Assembly: GCF_000178855.1 (NCBI RefSeq)
Contig: NZ_ADVG01000001.1
Location: forward strand, 1,116,001-1,180,000
Direction of reading: 5' to 3'
Source of the DNA: Ktedonobacter racemifer DSM 44963
GTDB lineage: Bacteria > Chloroflexota > Ktedonobacteria > Ktedonobacterales > Ktedonobacteraceae
Length of the DNA stretch: 64,000 nt
The notes under the pieces were generated by a model, which saw only the letters and a program-made list of their open reading frames with translations, was not told where the DNA came from and searched no databases. The translations under genes were made by a program, and so were the position numbers. Positions 8,998-16,864 of this stretch are shown here, one piece after another; the first letter of the stretch is position 1, and each line of letters starts with the position of its first letter.

Positions 8998-9383
8998 ATG
9001 GGAAGAAAACCGCACTATGGCGAGGGGAGTGTCTTCGAGCGCAAAGACGGCCGTTACGAAGCAGTTGTTCCCAATTTCGGTGGGACAGGGAAGCGCAAGA
9101 GCTTCTATGGGAAAACCAAAACAGAGGCTAGAAAGAAGAGAGATGAGGCGCTCGCAAAACTGGCACGTGATGAGTACGTTGATATCTCTAAAATGAAAAC
9201 GGGTGAGTTCTTGGAGTATTGGATTTCTGTTCATGGGCACACGACCAAACTTACCACTGCTCAATCCTACCGTGGGCATATCCGTGTTCATTTTATTCCA
9301 CACCTTGGACATATCCCTTTGCAGAAAGTTACTACGCAGGATGTTCAGCGCATGTGTGACGCACTGCTCAAGGAAGACTCTCT
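8998..9383 (+). pseudogene. tyrosine integrase, N-terminal half, interrupted by IS110 element
   Basis: The start at 8998 has AGAGG seven bases upstream. This part encodes the arm-binding domain (GRKPHYGEGSVFERKDGRYEA onward) and most of the SAM-like core-binding domain (LEYWISVHGHTTKLTTAQSY). After LLKED the frame enters the IS110-type element and stops at 9409. The matching C-terminal half resumes at about 11100 (KASSVNTICTVLHAAF). Both halves together would be a normal phage/ICE integrase of about 385 residues. This is a clean disruption, not decay. Confidence 0.85.
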
Positions 9384-9473
9384 ATGTCAAGTCAAAAAAC
9401 GGTCAATTTGAAACAAGGCAAAAATTGAGAACAGGAGGAAAAACGATGCTTTCAACACGGCATGAAGGAGTGT

Positions 9474-9586
9474 ACCACGCCGCTCAGGCGTGTCAAGCCG
9501 CTGCGCTTTCCTTGACACACCTGAGCTTGCGTGGTCAAAAAAAGGCATGCCGAGTTGAAAGGCAAAAAACAGGCGCCTGTTTTGCC
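9474..9586. repeat. two strong hairpins in the IS110 non-coding end
   Basis: Hairpin one: ACCACGC (9474-9480)/GCGTGGT (9529-9535) enclosing CTCAGGCGTGTCAAG (9483-9497)/CTTGACACACCTGAG (9511-9525), one mismatch. Hairpin two: 9561-9586, with AGGCGCCT at its centre and GGCAAAA/TTTTGCC outside. They could be a terminator, a transposase site or a structured RNA. Confidence 0.6.
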
Positions 9587-9628
9587 TGGGAGAAGGAGCG
9601 CTTCGCTCATCTGTGGTTGGTTGAGCAC

Positions 9629-10843
9629 TCACGCTGCACGAGGCGCATGCATGTGTCTGGCTTGTTCAAAGATCGCAGACTGGTAGTGTTCTCCTTTAAG
9701 CCACAGCGCAAAGAGAATGCGTACCCAGACATTAGCCAGCGCACGGACAGCGACGGTGTGGCTTTTGCCTTCCCGACGTTTGCGCTCATAGTACTCGCTG
9801 GCCCATGCTTCGGTCTGGATGCTTTGCCAGGCAAACTGCTGCAGCACGTTGCGCAACGGTTTGATGCAGGCATAGCGCCGATGCGGTTTGGCATAGTTGC
9901 CACTTTCATAAGGCACTGGCGAGGTGCCAGCCAAGGCTTGCAAACTGGCAGTATCCTGATAGCGCGAGCGGTCATCCCCAATTTCAGCCAACAGTCGTGG
10001 GGCAATCCGCTTGCCTGCACGAGGCAGCGTGCGAAAGAGATGACTGTCAGCATGCATCAAAAAAAGGCGCTCAATCTCCTGATCATAGGCGGCAATCTCT
10101 TCCATCACGGGCTGCAATTGACGGATCAGAGCAATCAACAAACGCGATTTGGTCCTGCACGTCACTTCATCGGCAGTCAACGGGGGCTGATGCACCTGGT
10201 GCACAATCGAGGCCGCAGTCTTCTTTGGCGTTGGATACCCAGTGCTTTTCAACAGCTCAGCAATCTCTTCACACGAAGCGTTCATCGCCTCCTGCGGGGT
10301 CGGATAGGCGAGCAAGAAGTGCAAGGTCGAAGGTTGCTGCACCTTGGTAAACAGAGTAAGCGCAACTGGATAGTACGCTTTGAGACAGGCGGTCAGTTGA
10401 TTGACCAGGCGGGTTTGCATCTGGATCAAGCCATCTTGATCGCGTGTCAGGGCTTTCAGTTCGGCAATCAGCGGGCTATCGGGTTCCAGTCGCCGCAGAT
10501 CAGCAATTTCCGACCGCCCGTGTTTCGCCAGCAGATACGCATCGATCTGGTCCGTTTTGGCTCCCGATGCCGAACGTTTACGATCCACCGTCTTGGGATT
10601 GACCGGATAGACAGCAAAACCTGCTTCCAACAAGTGGGTAATCAACAACCCCCGAGTGGTCTCGACAATGCAGGCCAGTTCTGCCTTGTGCTCTGGACCA
10701 CAAATGGCTGTCAGACGGCTGGCCAGCTCGTCGAGGCCTTTCGAGGTGTGCATGACCCGAAACGAGGCGAGTTTTTGCCCTCGTTCATCGAGGACGAGAA
10801 TGTCGTGATGGGTGTCTGCCCAATCGATTCCTGCAAACCACAT
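9629..10843 (-). CDS. IS110-family transposase (DEDD recombinase)
   Basis: A 404-aa protein starting at the ATG at 10843 with AGGAGG eight bases upstream. The N-terminal RuvC-like DEDD domain shows FAGIDWADTHHDILV (first D near residue 7), an acidic ETTRG site and KTDQIDAYLLAKH. The C-terminal Transposase_20 domain has LPRAGKRIAPRLLAEIGD followed by the serine-containing region SLQALAGTSPVPYESG. Length and domain order are normal and no stop interrupts it, so the element may be active. IS110 transposases insert using a bridge RNA that pairs with target and donor; here the target was an integrase gene. Confidence 0.92.
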   Translation of the reverse strand: MWFAGIDWADTHHDILVLDERGQKLASFRVMHTSKGLDELASRLTAICGPEHKAELACIVETTRGLLITHLLEAGFAVYPVNPKTVDRKRSASGAKTDQIDAYLLAKHGRSEIADLRRLEPDSPLIAELKALTRDQDGLIQMQTRLVNQLTACLKAYYPVALTLFTKVQQPSTLHFLLAYPTPQEAMNASCEEIAELLKSTGYPTPKKTAASIVHQVHQPPLTADEVTCRTKSRLLIALIRQLQPVMEEIAAYDQEIERLFLMHADSHLFRTLPRAGKRIAPRLLAEIGDDRSRYQDTASLQALAGTSPVPYESGNYAKPHRRYACIKPLRNVLQQFAWQSIQTEAWASEYYERKRREGKSHTVAVRALANVWVRILFALWLKGEHYQSAIFEQARHMHAPRAA

Positions 10844-10844
10844 A

Positions 10845-10860
10845 AGCAGGTCCTCCTGCT
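10845..10860 (-). promoter_or_regulatory. hairpin enclosing the transposase ribosome site
   Basis: On the minus strand AGCAGG-AGGA-CCTGCT forms a six-pair stem that covers the AGGAGG of the transposase ATG at 10843. Folding would hide the ribosome site, a known way to keep transposase levels low. The effect is inferred. Confidence 0.5.
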
Positions 10861-11098
10861 GAAACAACGGTTCCTGGTGAGGCGAGAGGGTCCTTTTACT
10901 GCGGCGCTCACGGCGCGACTCTCCAATGATTCGTTTTCCAGGAACCCAGGAAGGCGAAGAGCGATCTTCCTTAATTGGTCAAGCCACGTGGGAAAGAGAG
11001 TCTTTCGCCTTCCAGATTCGAGCATCCATACCAGCAAGTGTACCGCTTGCTGTGCCCTTGTGTCGAGAAGGCTTGGTAGTAGTTTACTGTAAAAGGGA

Positions 11099-11868
11099 AA
11101 AAAGCGTCCTCCGTCAACACCATTTGTACAGTGCTACATGCTGCCTTCAGTTATGCCGTGGAAATCGGCAAGCTCGCCAAAAATCCCTGTGACCACATAA
11201 AGTCACCACGAAAAGAGAAACGCAAGCAGACGATCTTAACAGCAGATCAGGCGCGGCAACTGATTGATGCCTGCCAGGATCTGCTCTCTGATGCCAATGA
11301 TTGGCAACTGGGCGCGGTTCTCCTGCTTCTGCTTACAACAGGGTTACGCATCGGAGAGGCGCTCTCACTGCATTGGCGAGACATTGATATGGAAAAACGG
11401 GTTGTCACTGTCGATAGGACACTGAGCTACGATAAAGAGCAGCATGTACAGTATGAAGCAGATCCAAAGTCTGAGAGTAGCAAGCGCGAGATTACACTCC
11501 CACAGCTCGCGCTCACAACGCTCTCTGCACATCGTATTAACCAACTGAAACTACGGCTCCTAATTCCTGAATGGGAAGATCACGACCTGGTATTCACGAG
11601 TTACTGCGGAAAGCACACCTGGCGTAATTCGATCTCAAAGAAGTTTCGCAAGTTTTGCCAAGACCATAACCTTCCTCATTTACATCCCCATGACCTTCGC
11701 CACAATGTCTCGACCGCTTTACTAGCGGCAGGTGTGCCAATGAAAACCATTCAGGGCCTGCTCGGGCACAGTAAAATCAGCACGACAATGGATCTCTACG
11801 CCTGGGTAACTCCAGAAATGAAACAAAGTGCCGCCAATGAGATAGACCAGATCTTTGGGCATAGTTAA
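11099..11868 (+). pseudogene. tyrosine integrase, C-terminal catalytic half of the gene split by IS110
   Basis: This half resumes the core-binding domain (VNTICTVLHAAFSYAVEIGKL) and holds the complete catalytic domain: first arginine in TTGLRIGEALSLHW, HxxR in HPHDLRH, second histidine in LLGHSKISTTMDLY and the tyrosine nucleophile in that same motif. All catalytic residues are intact. An ATG at 11131 could give a 245-aa catalytic fragment, but no good ribosome site precedes it. The gene ends two bases before the left palindromic repeat (11870). Confidence 0.85.
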
Positions 11869-11869
11869 T

Positions 11870-12174
11870 CAGGGTTTCAGGCCACTCAACATCTCTGCAT
11901 ATCTAGAATGAGACTGCCGATCTGGTTCCAGGGAGTCAAGCTTTTTTTCGTGTCGAGACATTTAGAGTAAGACGCAGCGGTTCACGCCATCTGCCCCTCA
12001 GCGCCGAAGCCCTCCTGCGCTGCTCTCAACCACCTTCTGTCTGGCAGCGCCACGACTTTATCCAAGTCTAGTCGTGCCGATTGCAAAAAAGCTTCACTCC
12101 CTGGGTTCCTGCTCAAAAGGAAGAGCTTCGTCCCATTCTAGATGTGCAATGGAACCAGTGGCCCGAAGCCCTGA
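11870..12174. repeat. 125-bp palindromic repeat, left copy, interrupted by a MITE
   Basis: Bases 11870-11928 plus 12109-12174 are the exact reverse complement of 13113-13237 (125 of 125 by eye). The unit is itself nearly palindromic: its ends CAGGGTTTCAGGCCACT and AGTGGCCCGAAGCCCTG pair at 15 of 17, and it contains ATCTAGAATG and CATTCTAGAT. It behaves like a palindromic mobile repeat. Confidence 0.8.
11929..12103. mobile_element. 175-bp MITE with 5-bp target duplication
   Basis: Terminal inverted repeats CAGGGAGTCAAGCTTTTTT and, at the other end (read inverted), CAGGGAGTGAAGCTTTTTT differ at one position. The element is flanked by GGTTC at 11924-11928 and 12104-12108. The uninterrupted target is preserved in the right repeat copy (13113-13237), which proves insertion. 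It has no coding capacity, so a transposase elsewhere must have moved it. Confidence 0.85.
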
Positions 12175-12178
12175 AAAG

Positions 12179-12370
12179 ATGCCTGTGAATGTGTATCAGT
12201 TCGCGGCGAATAAACTAGATTTTCCTGTCACGCAAGAGGATGTTGAAGGAGTGCTGCAACGAAAGTTAAGTCAGGAGCTTCGTGCCCTGCCTTTTGAGGA
12301 GTTTGTTGACGAGTATGGGGATGAGGTGTTCCAAGATATACGTCGTGTTAACTTGCAAGGGGAGTTGTGA
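12179..12370 (+). CDS. small acidic protein of unknown function
   Basis: A 63-aa acidic ORF (PVTQEDVEGVLQRKLSQELRALPFEEFVDEYGDEVFQDI) beginning just after the left palindromic repeat. The frame also extends upstream through the repeat (ATG at 12149), but that part is repeat sequence. The ribosome site is poor (GAAAAG immediately before ATG), so the start is unsure. No family is recognised. It is followed 36 bases later by another small gene on the same strand. Confidence 0.45.
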   Translation: MPVNVYQFAANKLDFPVTQEDVEGVLQRKLSQELRALPFEEFVDEYGDEVFQDIRRVNLQGEL

Positions 12371-12406
12371 ACTGGCCTATAATGGCACCAGAAAGGAAGT
12401 GAGGAC

Positions 12407-12688
12407 ATGAGACGGTTTATACTCGTCACCGAACTCAAGCTGGTCGATGGTATAGAGTTTGACTCTGGCAGAGTCGCGCTCGATCAGTGCGACTCGATTG
12501 GCGTGGGATCGGTTGATTGTGAGAGTCATAGCAGTATCGAGTCTCTGACCAAAGCCTACAGCTCATCACCTATCATCTGGTTTGAGACATTGAATATCAC
12601 TGATGAACAGCGGCAAAAGGCAGAAGAGATTCGCAACCAATGGGTATCGAATGGGTATAAGTATGAGCCGAGAGAGGTTAAGCTATAA
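12407..12688 (+). CDS. hypothetical protein, 93 aa
   Basis: AAAGGAAGTGAGGAC precedes the ATG, a good ribosome site. The protein starts with a beta-rich stretch (RRFILVTELKLVDGIEF) and ends with a helical, charged tail (DEQRQKAEEIRNQWVSNGYKYEPREV). No family is recognised. It ends directly at the tRNA-like fragment at 12689. It lies in the block enclosed by the two 125-bp palindromic repeats. Confidence 0.6.
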   Translation: MRRFILVTELKLVDGIEFDSGRVALDQCDSIGVGSVDCESHSSIESLTKAYSSSPIIWFETLNITDEQRQKAEEIRNQWVSNGYKYEPREVKL

Positions 12689-12735
12689 GGTCCGCTGGCA
12701 GGATTCGAACCTGCTATCTAGAATTGTCTACCTAT
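12689..12735 (-). other. tRNA 3'-half fragment, possible attachment-site remnant
   Basis: The minus strand reads GCAGGTTCGAATCCTGC (a perfect T arm, 12698-12714) followed by CAGCGGACC, which resembles an acceptor strand. No matching 5' acceptor strand, D arm or convincing anticodon arm exists upstream, so it is not a functional tRNA. tRNA 3' ends are classical integrase attachment sites, and the split integrase ends 820 bases away. The att role is inference. Confidence 0.45.
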
Positions 12736-12759
12736 TTAGGCCAAAAGAAAGGGGAAGAT

Positions 12760-12987
12760 ATGGATGAGATCTGTGTTGAACTTACATTTGATAAAGAACT
12801 TCCTTGTGTCGCCTGCGGAACGCTGACAAACTGTGGTGTAGCCTATCGCTCGGTGACGCAGGGCATCATAGGATACGAGTTCAGTGAAACATGGACACTT
12901 TACCCTTACTGCGAACAACGTACTGGGTGTAAAGACAAAGTGTGGGAAGTAGCATCGAGAACCCTGCGACAGGAATCGAACCAGTGA
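12760..12987 (+). CDS. small cysteine-rich protein of unknown function
   Basis: A 75-aa protein with AAAGGGGAAGAT before the ATG at 12760. It has CVACGTLTNCG in the N-terminal half and YCEQRTGC in the C-terminal half, a spacing that could bind zinc. The last dozen residues (ASRTLRQESNQ) are read from the antisense of a tRNA-like fragment, so the natural C-terminus may have been replaced. No family is recognised. Confidence 0.5.
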   Translation: MDEICVELTFDKELPCVACGTLTNCGVAYRSVTQGIIGYEFSETWTLYPYCEQRTGCKDKVWEVASRTLRQESNQ

Positions 12988-13000
12988 CCTCTGTACGCGA
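12968..13000 (-). other. second tRNA T-arm-like fragment
   Basis: The minus strand reads GGTCACTGGTTCGATTCCTG, close to a T arm, but the stem is imperfect and no cloverleaf can be completed. It overlaps the 3' end of the small cysteine-rich gene. Probably a degraded tRNA end. Confidence 0.3.
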
Positions 13001-13112
13001 TTGCAGCTTCGCACCCGGACATGGCAGGCAAGCTGGTTGCCGGGATTTCGCCCTCTGTATAACCCAGCTAGATGCTTCTTGTCGGCAAGAACCATTAAGG
13101 GAGCCACCCAGG

Positions 13113-13237
13113 TCAGGGCTTCGGGCCACTGGTTCCATTGCACATCTAGAATGGGACGAAGCTCTTCCTTTTGAGCAGGAACCAGATCGGCAGTCTCATT
13201 CTAGATATGCAGAGATGTTGAGTGGCCTGAAACCCTG
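13113..13237. repeat. 125-bp palindromic repeat, right copy (uninterrupted)
   Basis: Reverse complement of the left copy with no difference seen. The pair encloses about 940 bases with three small genes and two tRNA-like fragments. The unit's own ends are inverted repeats, so orientation between copies may be trivial. Confidence 0.8.
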
Positions 13238-13249
13238 TTAATCTTCTTT

Positions 13250-13292
13250 AAAAAAGAAGCAGACAATCACTGTGATCGCCTGCTTCTTTTTA
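13250..13292. terminator. bidirectional terminator-like stem-loop
   Basis: AAGAAGCAGACAATCAC pairs with GTGATCGCCTGCTTCTT (two mismatches) and is flanked by an A run on the left and T run on the right, so it could stop transcription from both sides. Confidence 0.65.
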
Positions 13293-13536
13293 AATTTTCT
13301 TGGCAGCGCACATTCTATTGTGCTATGCTGTATGCATGAGTCGTAAGCAAAATATTGGCAAAGAAATGCAATAAATCCGTCACACTGCTGTCAAGAGTGC
13401 TGTCAAAAACAAAGGCTTCTTTGCTAATAAGGCTTGTGAAGCGGGTTTATGTGTAGACACCCTGATTTTCTGACATAATCGAAACATAAACTCTTACATT
13501 CATCTTGCATATTTTTTGTAAATGAGAGGCACCATA
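13293..13536. other. intergenic, AT-rich
   Basis: No gene or clear palindrome found. The promoter of the 13537 gene is expected here. Confidence 0.3.
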
Positions 13537-13824
13537 ATGCGAGATACCCCCTTGTGCAATGAACAAACAGAGCAGGAATATCATGCTGGCTTCTCGCGTG
13601 TCATGTGGTTCGCAGAACAGGCCAAACTTCAGGGTTGGAAACTCAGCGACCGCCAGATTGTGCATGAAATCATGCAACGTGAGCGCGCTGCACAGATCCG
13701 TGAAAAAAGTTCTTTACCTATCGTAGGGCGCGAGGTCCACTCTGCCGCCTGGAACCGTGGCCAGGCGGATGCATTGCGGGTGTTGCTTCGCTCACAACGA
13801 GAACACTACGGAAAAGGTCTTTAG
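13537..13824 (+). CDS. hypothetical protein, 95 aa
   Basis: The ATG at 13537 has GAGAGG about eight bases upstream and is preferred over an in-frame ATG at 13522. The protein is helical and basic, with DTPLCNEQTEQEYHAGFSRV near the start and SAAWNRGQADALRVLLRS near the end. No known domain is recognised. A perfect terminator follows 67 bases after the stop, so it is a single-gene unit. Confidence 0.6.
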   Translation: MRDTPLCNEQTEQEYHAGFSRVMWFAEQAKLQGWKLSDRQIVHEIMQRERAAQIREKSSLPIVGREVHSAAWNRGQADALRVLLRSQREHYGKGL

Positions 13825-13890
13825 ATTCTTTTTCTTCATTCTTAAAGCACTTGTAAGGACTTGACAATTCATCAACATGTTTGTAATAAT

Positions 13891-13917
13891 CGGCTTCAAT
13901 GTTGAAGCCGTTTTTTT
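13891..13917 (+). terminator. rho-independent terminator
   Basis: CGGCTTCAA (13891-13899) and TTGAAGCCG (13902-13910) form a perfect nine-pair stem followed by seven T. It ends transcription of the 13537 gene. Confidence 0.9.
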
Positions 13918-14074
13918 GTGGGAAACCTCTCTTTATTATCGACAAGATACTTGTGTCTCTACAGCAATCTGGTTAAACTGTTGGCTTGACTTCTCTTGCC
14001 TGCACCACACGATACAATAAGATTAAAAGGGTAGCAAGCTATACACTCACGTGGGCTAGCCAGAAAAAGGTACG

Positions 14075-14782
14075 ATGCGTTTTATGGAACAGACCGTTAT
14101 CCAAACTTATGCAGGGCCAGAGCCTGGCTCGCCAACGCAGGTACACGCGATTATCGCTGAATTGCGCCGGCTCTATCCAGAGGCGATGTGCTCGCTCAAT
14201 TTTTCTAATCCGCTTGAGCTGATGGTTGCAACGCAGCTCTCCGCTCAATGCACAGATGAACGCGTCAACATTGTTACCGCCAGGCTCTTCAAGAAATATC
14301 GTAGCGTTGAGGATTACGCCAGCGCCAGCCAGGAGGAGCTTGAGCAGGATATTCGCTCAACAGGCTTTTATCGCAATAAAGCACGCAATCTTCGTTCAGC
14401 CTGCCAACGTATTCTAAGCGAGTACCATGGCGAGGTACCCCGCACTATGGAGGGATTATTGAGCTTAGCGGGGGTGGCACGTAAAACGGCCAATGTGGTA
14501 CTGGGGAATGCCTTTGGGATCGTGGATGGCTTTGTGGTTGATACACATGTAGGTCGCCTCTCGCGCCGCCTGGGCTGGACACAGCAGACCAATCCGGTAA
14601 AAGTAGAGCAAGAGCTTATGCGCATCATTCCTCAGCAGGACTGGCTGGATCTCTCACATCTGCTGATCTTTCATGGGCGCGCTATTTGTGATGCCCGCAA
14701 GCCACTTTGCACACAATGTACCCTGGCCGTGCTCTGCCCATCAGCATCGCTTCCCACAAAAAGCAAAGACAGCCAGGCCTAG
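14075..14782 (+). CDS. nth: endonuclease III, DNA glycosylase/AP lyase
   Basis: A 235-aa protein. It has the helix-hairpin-helix with the catalytic lysine (SLAGVARKTANVVLG), the catalytic aspartate in VVDTHVGRLSRRLGW, and the 4Fe-4S ligand pattern CDARKPLCTQCTLAVLC. All key residues are present. The enzyme removes oxidised pyrimidines and nicks abasic sites in base-excision repair. The start at 14075 has AAAAAGG four bases upstream; an ATG three codons later is also possible. It stands alone and converges with the lipid-kinase gene, 12 bases away. Confidence 0.95.
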   Translation: MRFMEQTVIQTYAGPEPGSPTQVHAIIAELRRLYPEAMCSLNFSNPLELMVATQLSAQCTDERVNIVTARLFKKYRSVEDYASASQEELEQDIRSTGFYRNKARNLRSACQRILSEYHGEVPRTMEGLLSLAGVARKTANVVLGNAFGIVDGFVVDTHVGRLSRRLGWTQQTNPVKVEQELMRIIPQQDWLDLSHLLIFHGRAICDARKPLCTQCTLAVLCPSASLPTKSKDSQA

Positions 14783-14794
14783 AGGATATAAAAG

Positions 14795-15706
14795 CTATAT
14801 GCGTACACTGAGCGCCCCTGGCAACACCTGGGCTTCAAACATAGAGGCACGCAGGGTCTCGCCATCACACTGCATATTGGCTGACAACGCACTACTCACT
14901 CGCACCGATTTGGCTCGATAGAATTTGACTTCTGGCTCACTGCTATGTTCACCTCTTTGAAGCACTGGTAACAGCTTGAGTGCACGCAGCAACGGAGTAT
15001 ATGAGATGGCGCAAATATCAAAATAGCCATCGCGGTAGTCGGCCTGTGGATTCACACGAAAGCCCGCGCCATAGGCTGGACCATTGGAGACCGCTAACAG
15101 GACAAATTGGTGCTTCTCAGGAACAATCTCTACCCCATCAATACTAAAGGTCAACCAGGGACAGTGCCGATAACCAAGAAGGAGCTGCTTCAAGGCAGCG
15201 GTATAGTAGAGGCGGGCACCGCTCATCAGGGGATATTTCTTGAGCTGCCCCACAGCCACGGCGATATCCGCATCCAGGCCAACGCTGAAGGCGTTGATAA
15301 AATAATGGCCATTGACGATGCCCGCATCAACCTCAACCGGGCTTCCATGCAAGGCACGTTCCAGCGCAGCCTCTGGCTCACGAGGCAGTTGAAGTGTATT
15401 GCAGGCATAATCGTTTCCTGATCCAGCGGGAACGATCCCGAGAGCAACGCGACTCTTCGAAGATAAAATACCATTGACGACTTCGTTGAGCGTACCGTCC
15501 CCTCCAACCACCACAACCGCTTGCCCGGATTGCGCCGCCTGTTTCGCCAGCTCTTGCGCCTCTCCTGGTAGACGAGTTTCGATATACTCCAGCTCATGCC
15601 GTTGACGATAGCTCGCGATCAAGGAGCGATGCAGCACCATATTTCCACGGTTAGCGGCGGGGTTGAGAATAATCAGAGGTGGTTGAGAAGTATCTGGTTT
15701 CTCCAT
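14795..15706 (-). CDS. diacylglycerol/sphingosine kinase-family lipid kinase (YegS/DgkB type)
   Basis: A 303-aa protein from the ATG at 15706 (AAGGA about eleven bases upstream). It starts in the kinase domain (PLIILNPAANRG), then has the nucleotide-binding GGDGTLNEVVNG, IVPAGSGNDYA, and FSVGLDADIAV. The C-terminal beta-sandwich ends with the usual MQCDGE motif. The family phosphorylates diacylglycerol or related lipids at the membrane. The frame stays open upstream to 15823, adding 39 residues without homology and with a weak start; that start cannot be excluded. Confidence 0.9.
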   Translation of the reverse strand: MEKPDTSQPPLIILNPAANRGNMVLHRSLIASYRQRHELEYIETRLPGEAQELAKQAAQSGQAVVVVGGDGTLNEVVNGILSSKSRVALGIVPAGSGNDYACNTLQLPREPEAALERALHGSPVEVDAGIVNGHYFINAFSVGLDADIAVAVGQLKKYPLMSGARLYYTAALKQLLLGYRHCPWLTFSIDGVEIVPEKHQFVLLAVSNGPAYGAGFRVNPQADYRDGYFDICAISYTPLLRALKLLPVLQRGEHSSEPEVKFYRAKSVRVSSALSANMQCDGETLRASMFEAQVLPGALSVRI

Positions 15707-15895
15707 GTTATCTATTGTCCTTGTGCCGGTCAGGCCAGGCATGCTTCCATATTTTCGCTCGATTGTAGCATATTCTCCATAGCGCCACAATTCATCCAGA
15801 AACCTCTCTCTCACACTCTCCATTTTTCCAGGCTAAACCAAGCGGGGGCATAAAGAGTGGTTATTCTCTATGCCCCCGCAAAAAATGCCGCACAC

Positions 15896-16864
15896 CTACT
15901 CAGGCAACGGTCCCATATAGCGTAGCCAGATCTCATACGCAAGCTCTCGCGCGTTCGCCTCAATCCCATATGGCGCGAAAAAGGTGCATACGCGCTCAAT
16001 GTCGCGGTGCAGCAGTTCCAGAACGGCCGGGCTATGACGCGGATCAACGGCCTGGGCAAAATCGATAATGATCACCTTCCCTTCCCAGTAGAGAATGTTG
16101 TACTCCGAGAGGTCGCCATGCACCCGATTGCATGAAAACATCAACTCTATGTCGGTAAGAATCTGTGTGAAAAGTGGCCTGGCCTCTTCAGGTTCCAGTG
16201 CCACTTCACGCAAGAGCGGAGCCTGGCGCTCACGATCACCCAGGTACTCCATCAGGACGGCATTACCAATGTGCGAGAGAGGCTTTGGTGTATGGACGCC
16301 TGCTTCATAGAGCTGCATCTGTGTCTCATACTCATAGCCGATCCATGAAGAGACCTGCAAGGCACGCGCCTTTGTATTCTTACGCGACATGACTCGCTTA
16401 GCCCGGGAATTGCTCATCGCCTTTTTATGCTCATCAACCACCACACGACTCTGGCGATAGACGGCATCATTGCGCAGGCTTCTAAACATACGCGGGCGAT
16501 ACACCTTCGCCGCCAGCACATCATATCCACTGGAAGGGTGAGCAACGCAGCAGAAGACAGATGCCTCCTTCCCGCTTTTGGCGATATAGAGCACATCAGA
16601 GATCAGGTCCTCTTCATAGAACTGCGAGAGCGAGGATTGAATCCAGGGTCCATCGCGCTGCGAAGAGAGCATCGTCGGGTGAAATTCCTTGGAGGCACTG
16701 GCATCTGCGGCCTGCTCCTTCAGCCAGAGCTGGACATCTTTATTGCTTTCATAACTCGTCTTACGCGTGGGCTTGGGCTGGTGCTTGGTGCGATACTTAT
16801 TTTTCATCTTGACGAATGAAGAGCTATTCTCTTCAAAATCGAACTCATCGTTGTTCTCGTACAC
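15896..16864 (-). CDS. RIO1-type protein kinase
   Basis: A 322-aa protein starting at a GTG at 16864 with AAGGAG five bases upstream. After about 85 polar residues the RIO domain begins: IAKSGKEASVF (P-loop equivalent), AAKVYRP (ATP lysine), HGDLSEYNILY (catalytic loop) and IIIDFAQAV (metal loop, DFG equivalent). All catalytic residues are present. The gene ends shortly after the domain (YMGPLPE). RIO kinases are universal in archaea and eukaryotes, where they serve small-subunit ribosome maturation; bacterial copies are scattered and their substrates unknown. Confidence 0.9.
   Translation of the reverse strand: MYENNDEFDFEENSSSFVKMKNKYRTKHQPKPTRKTSYESNKDVQLWLKEQAADASASKEFHPTMLSSQRDGPWIQSSLSQFYEEDLISDVLYIAKSGKEASVFCCVAHPSSGYDVLAAKVYRPRMFRSLRNDAVYRQSRVVVDEHKKAMSNSRAKRVMSRKNTKARALQVSSWIGYEYETQMQLYEAGVHTPKPLSHIGNAVLMEYLGDRERQAPLLREVALEPEEARPLFTQILTDIELMFSCNRVHGDLSEYNILYWEGKVIIIDFAQAVDPRHSPAVLELLHRDIERVCTFFAPYGIEANARELAYEIWLRYMGPLPE

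Larger units (their letters stand above)
9384..11098 (-). mobile_element. IS110-family insertion sequence inside an integrase gene
   Basis: The limits come from where the two integrase halves stop and resume, so they are good to about ten bases. No terminal inverted repeats are evident, as expected for IS110. The single transposase is on the minus strand, with about 250 non-coding bases upstream and about 245 downstream. IS110 elements encode a bridge RNA in a non-coding end; the strongly folded downstream end (9474-9586) and the upstream end (10844-11098) are both candidates. Confidence 0.75.

Noticed and set aside
9203..11092. Plus-strand 629-aa ORF
   Set aside because: Runs antisense through the IS110 transposase and joins both integrase scars; not a gene.
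12689..12765. Functional tRNA gene on the minus strand
   Set aside because: Only the T arm and part of the acceptor can be formed; D arm and 5' acceptor strand are missing.
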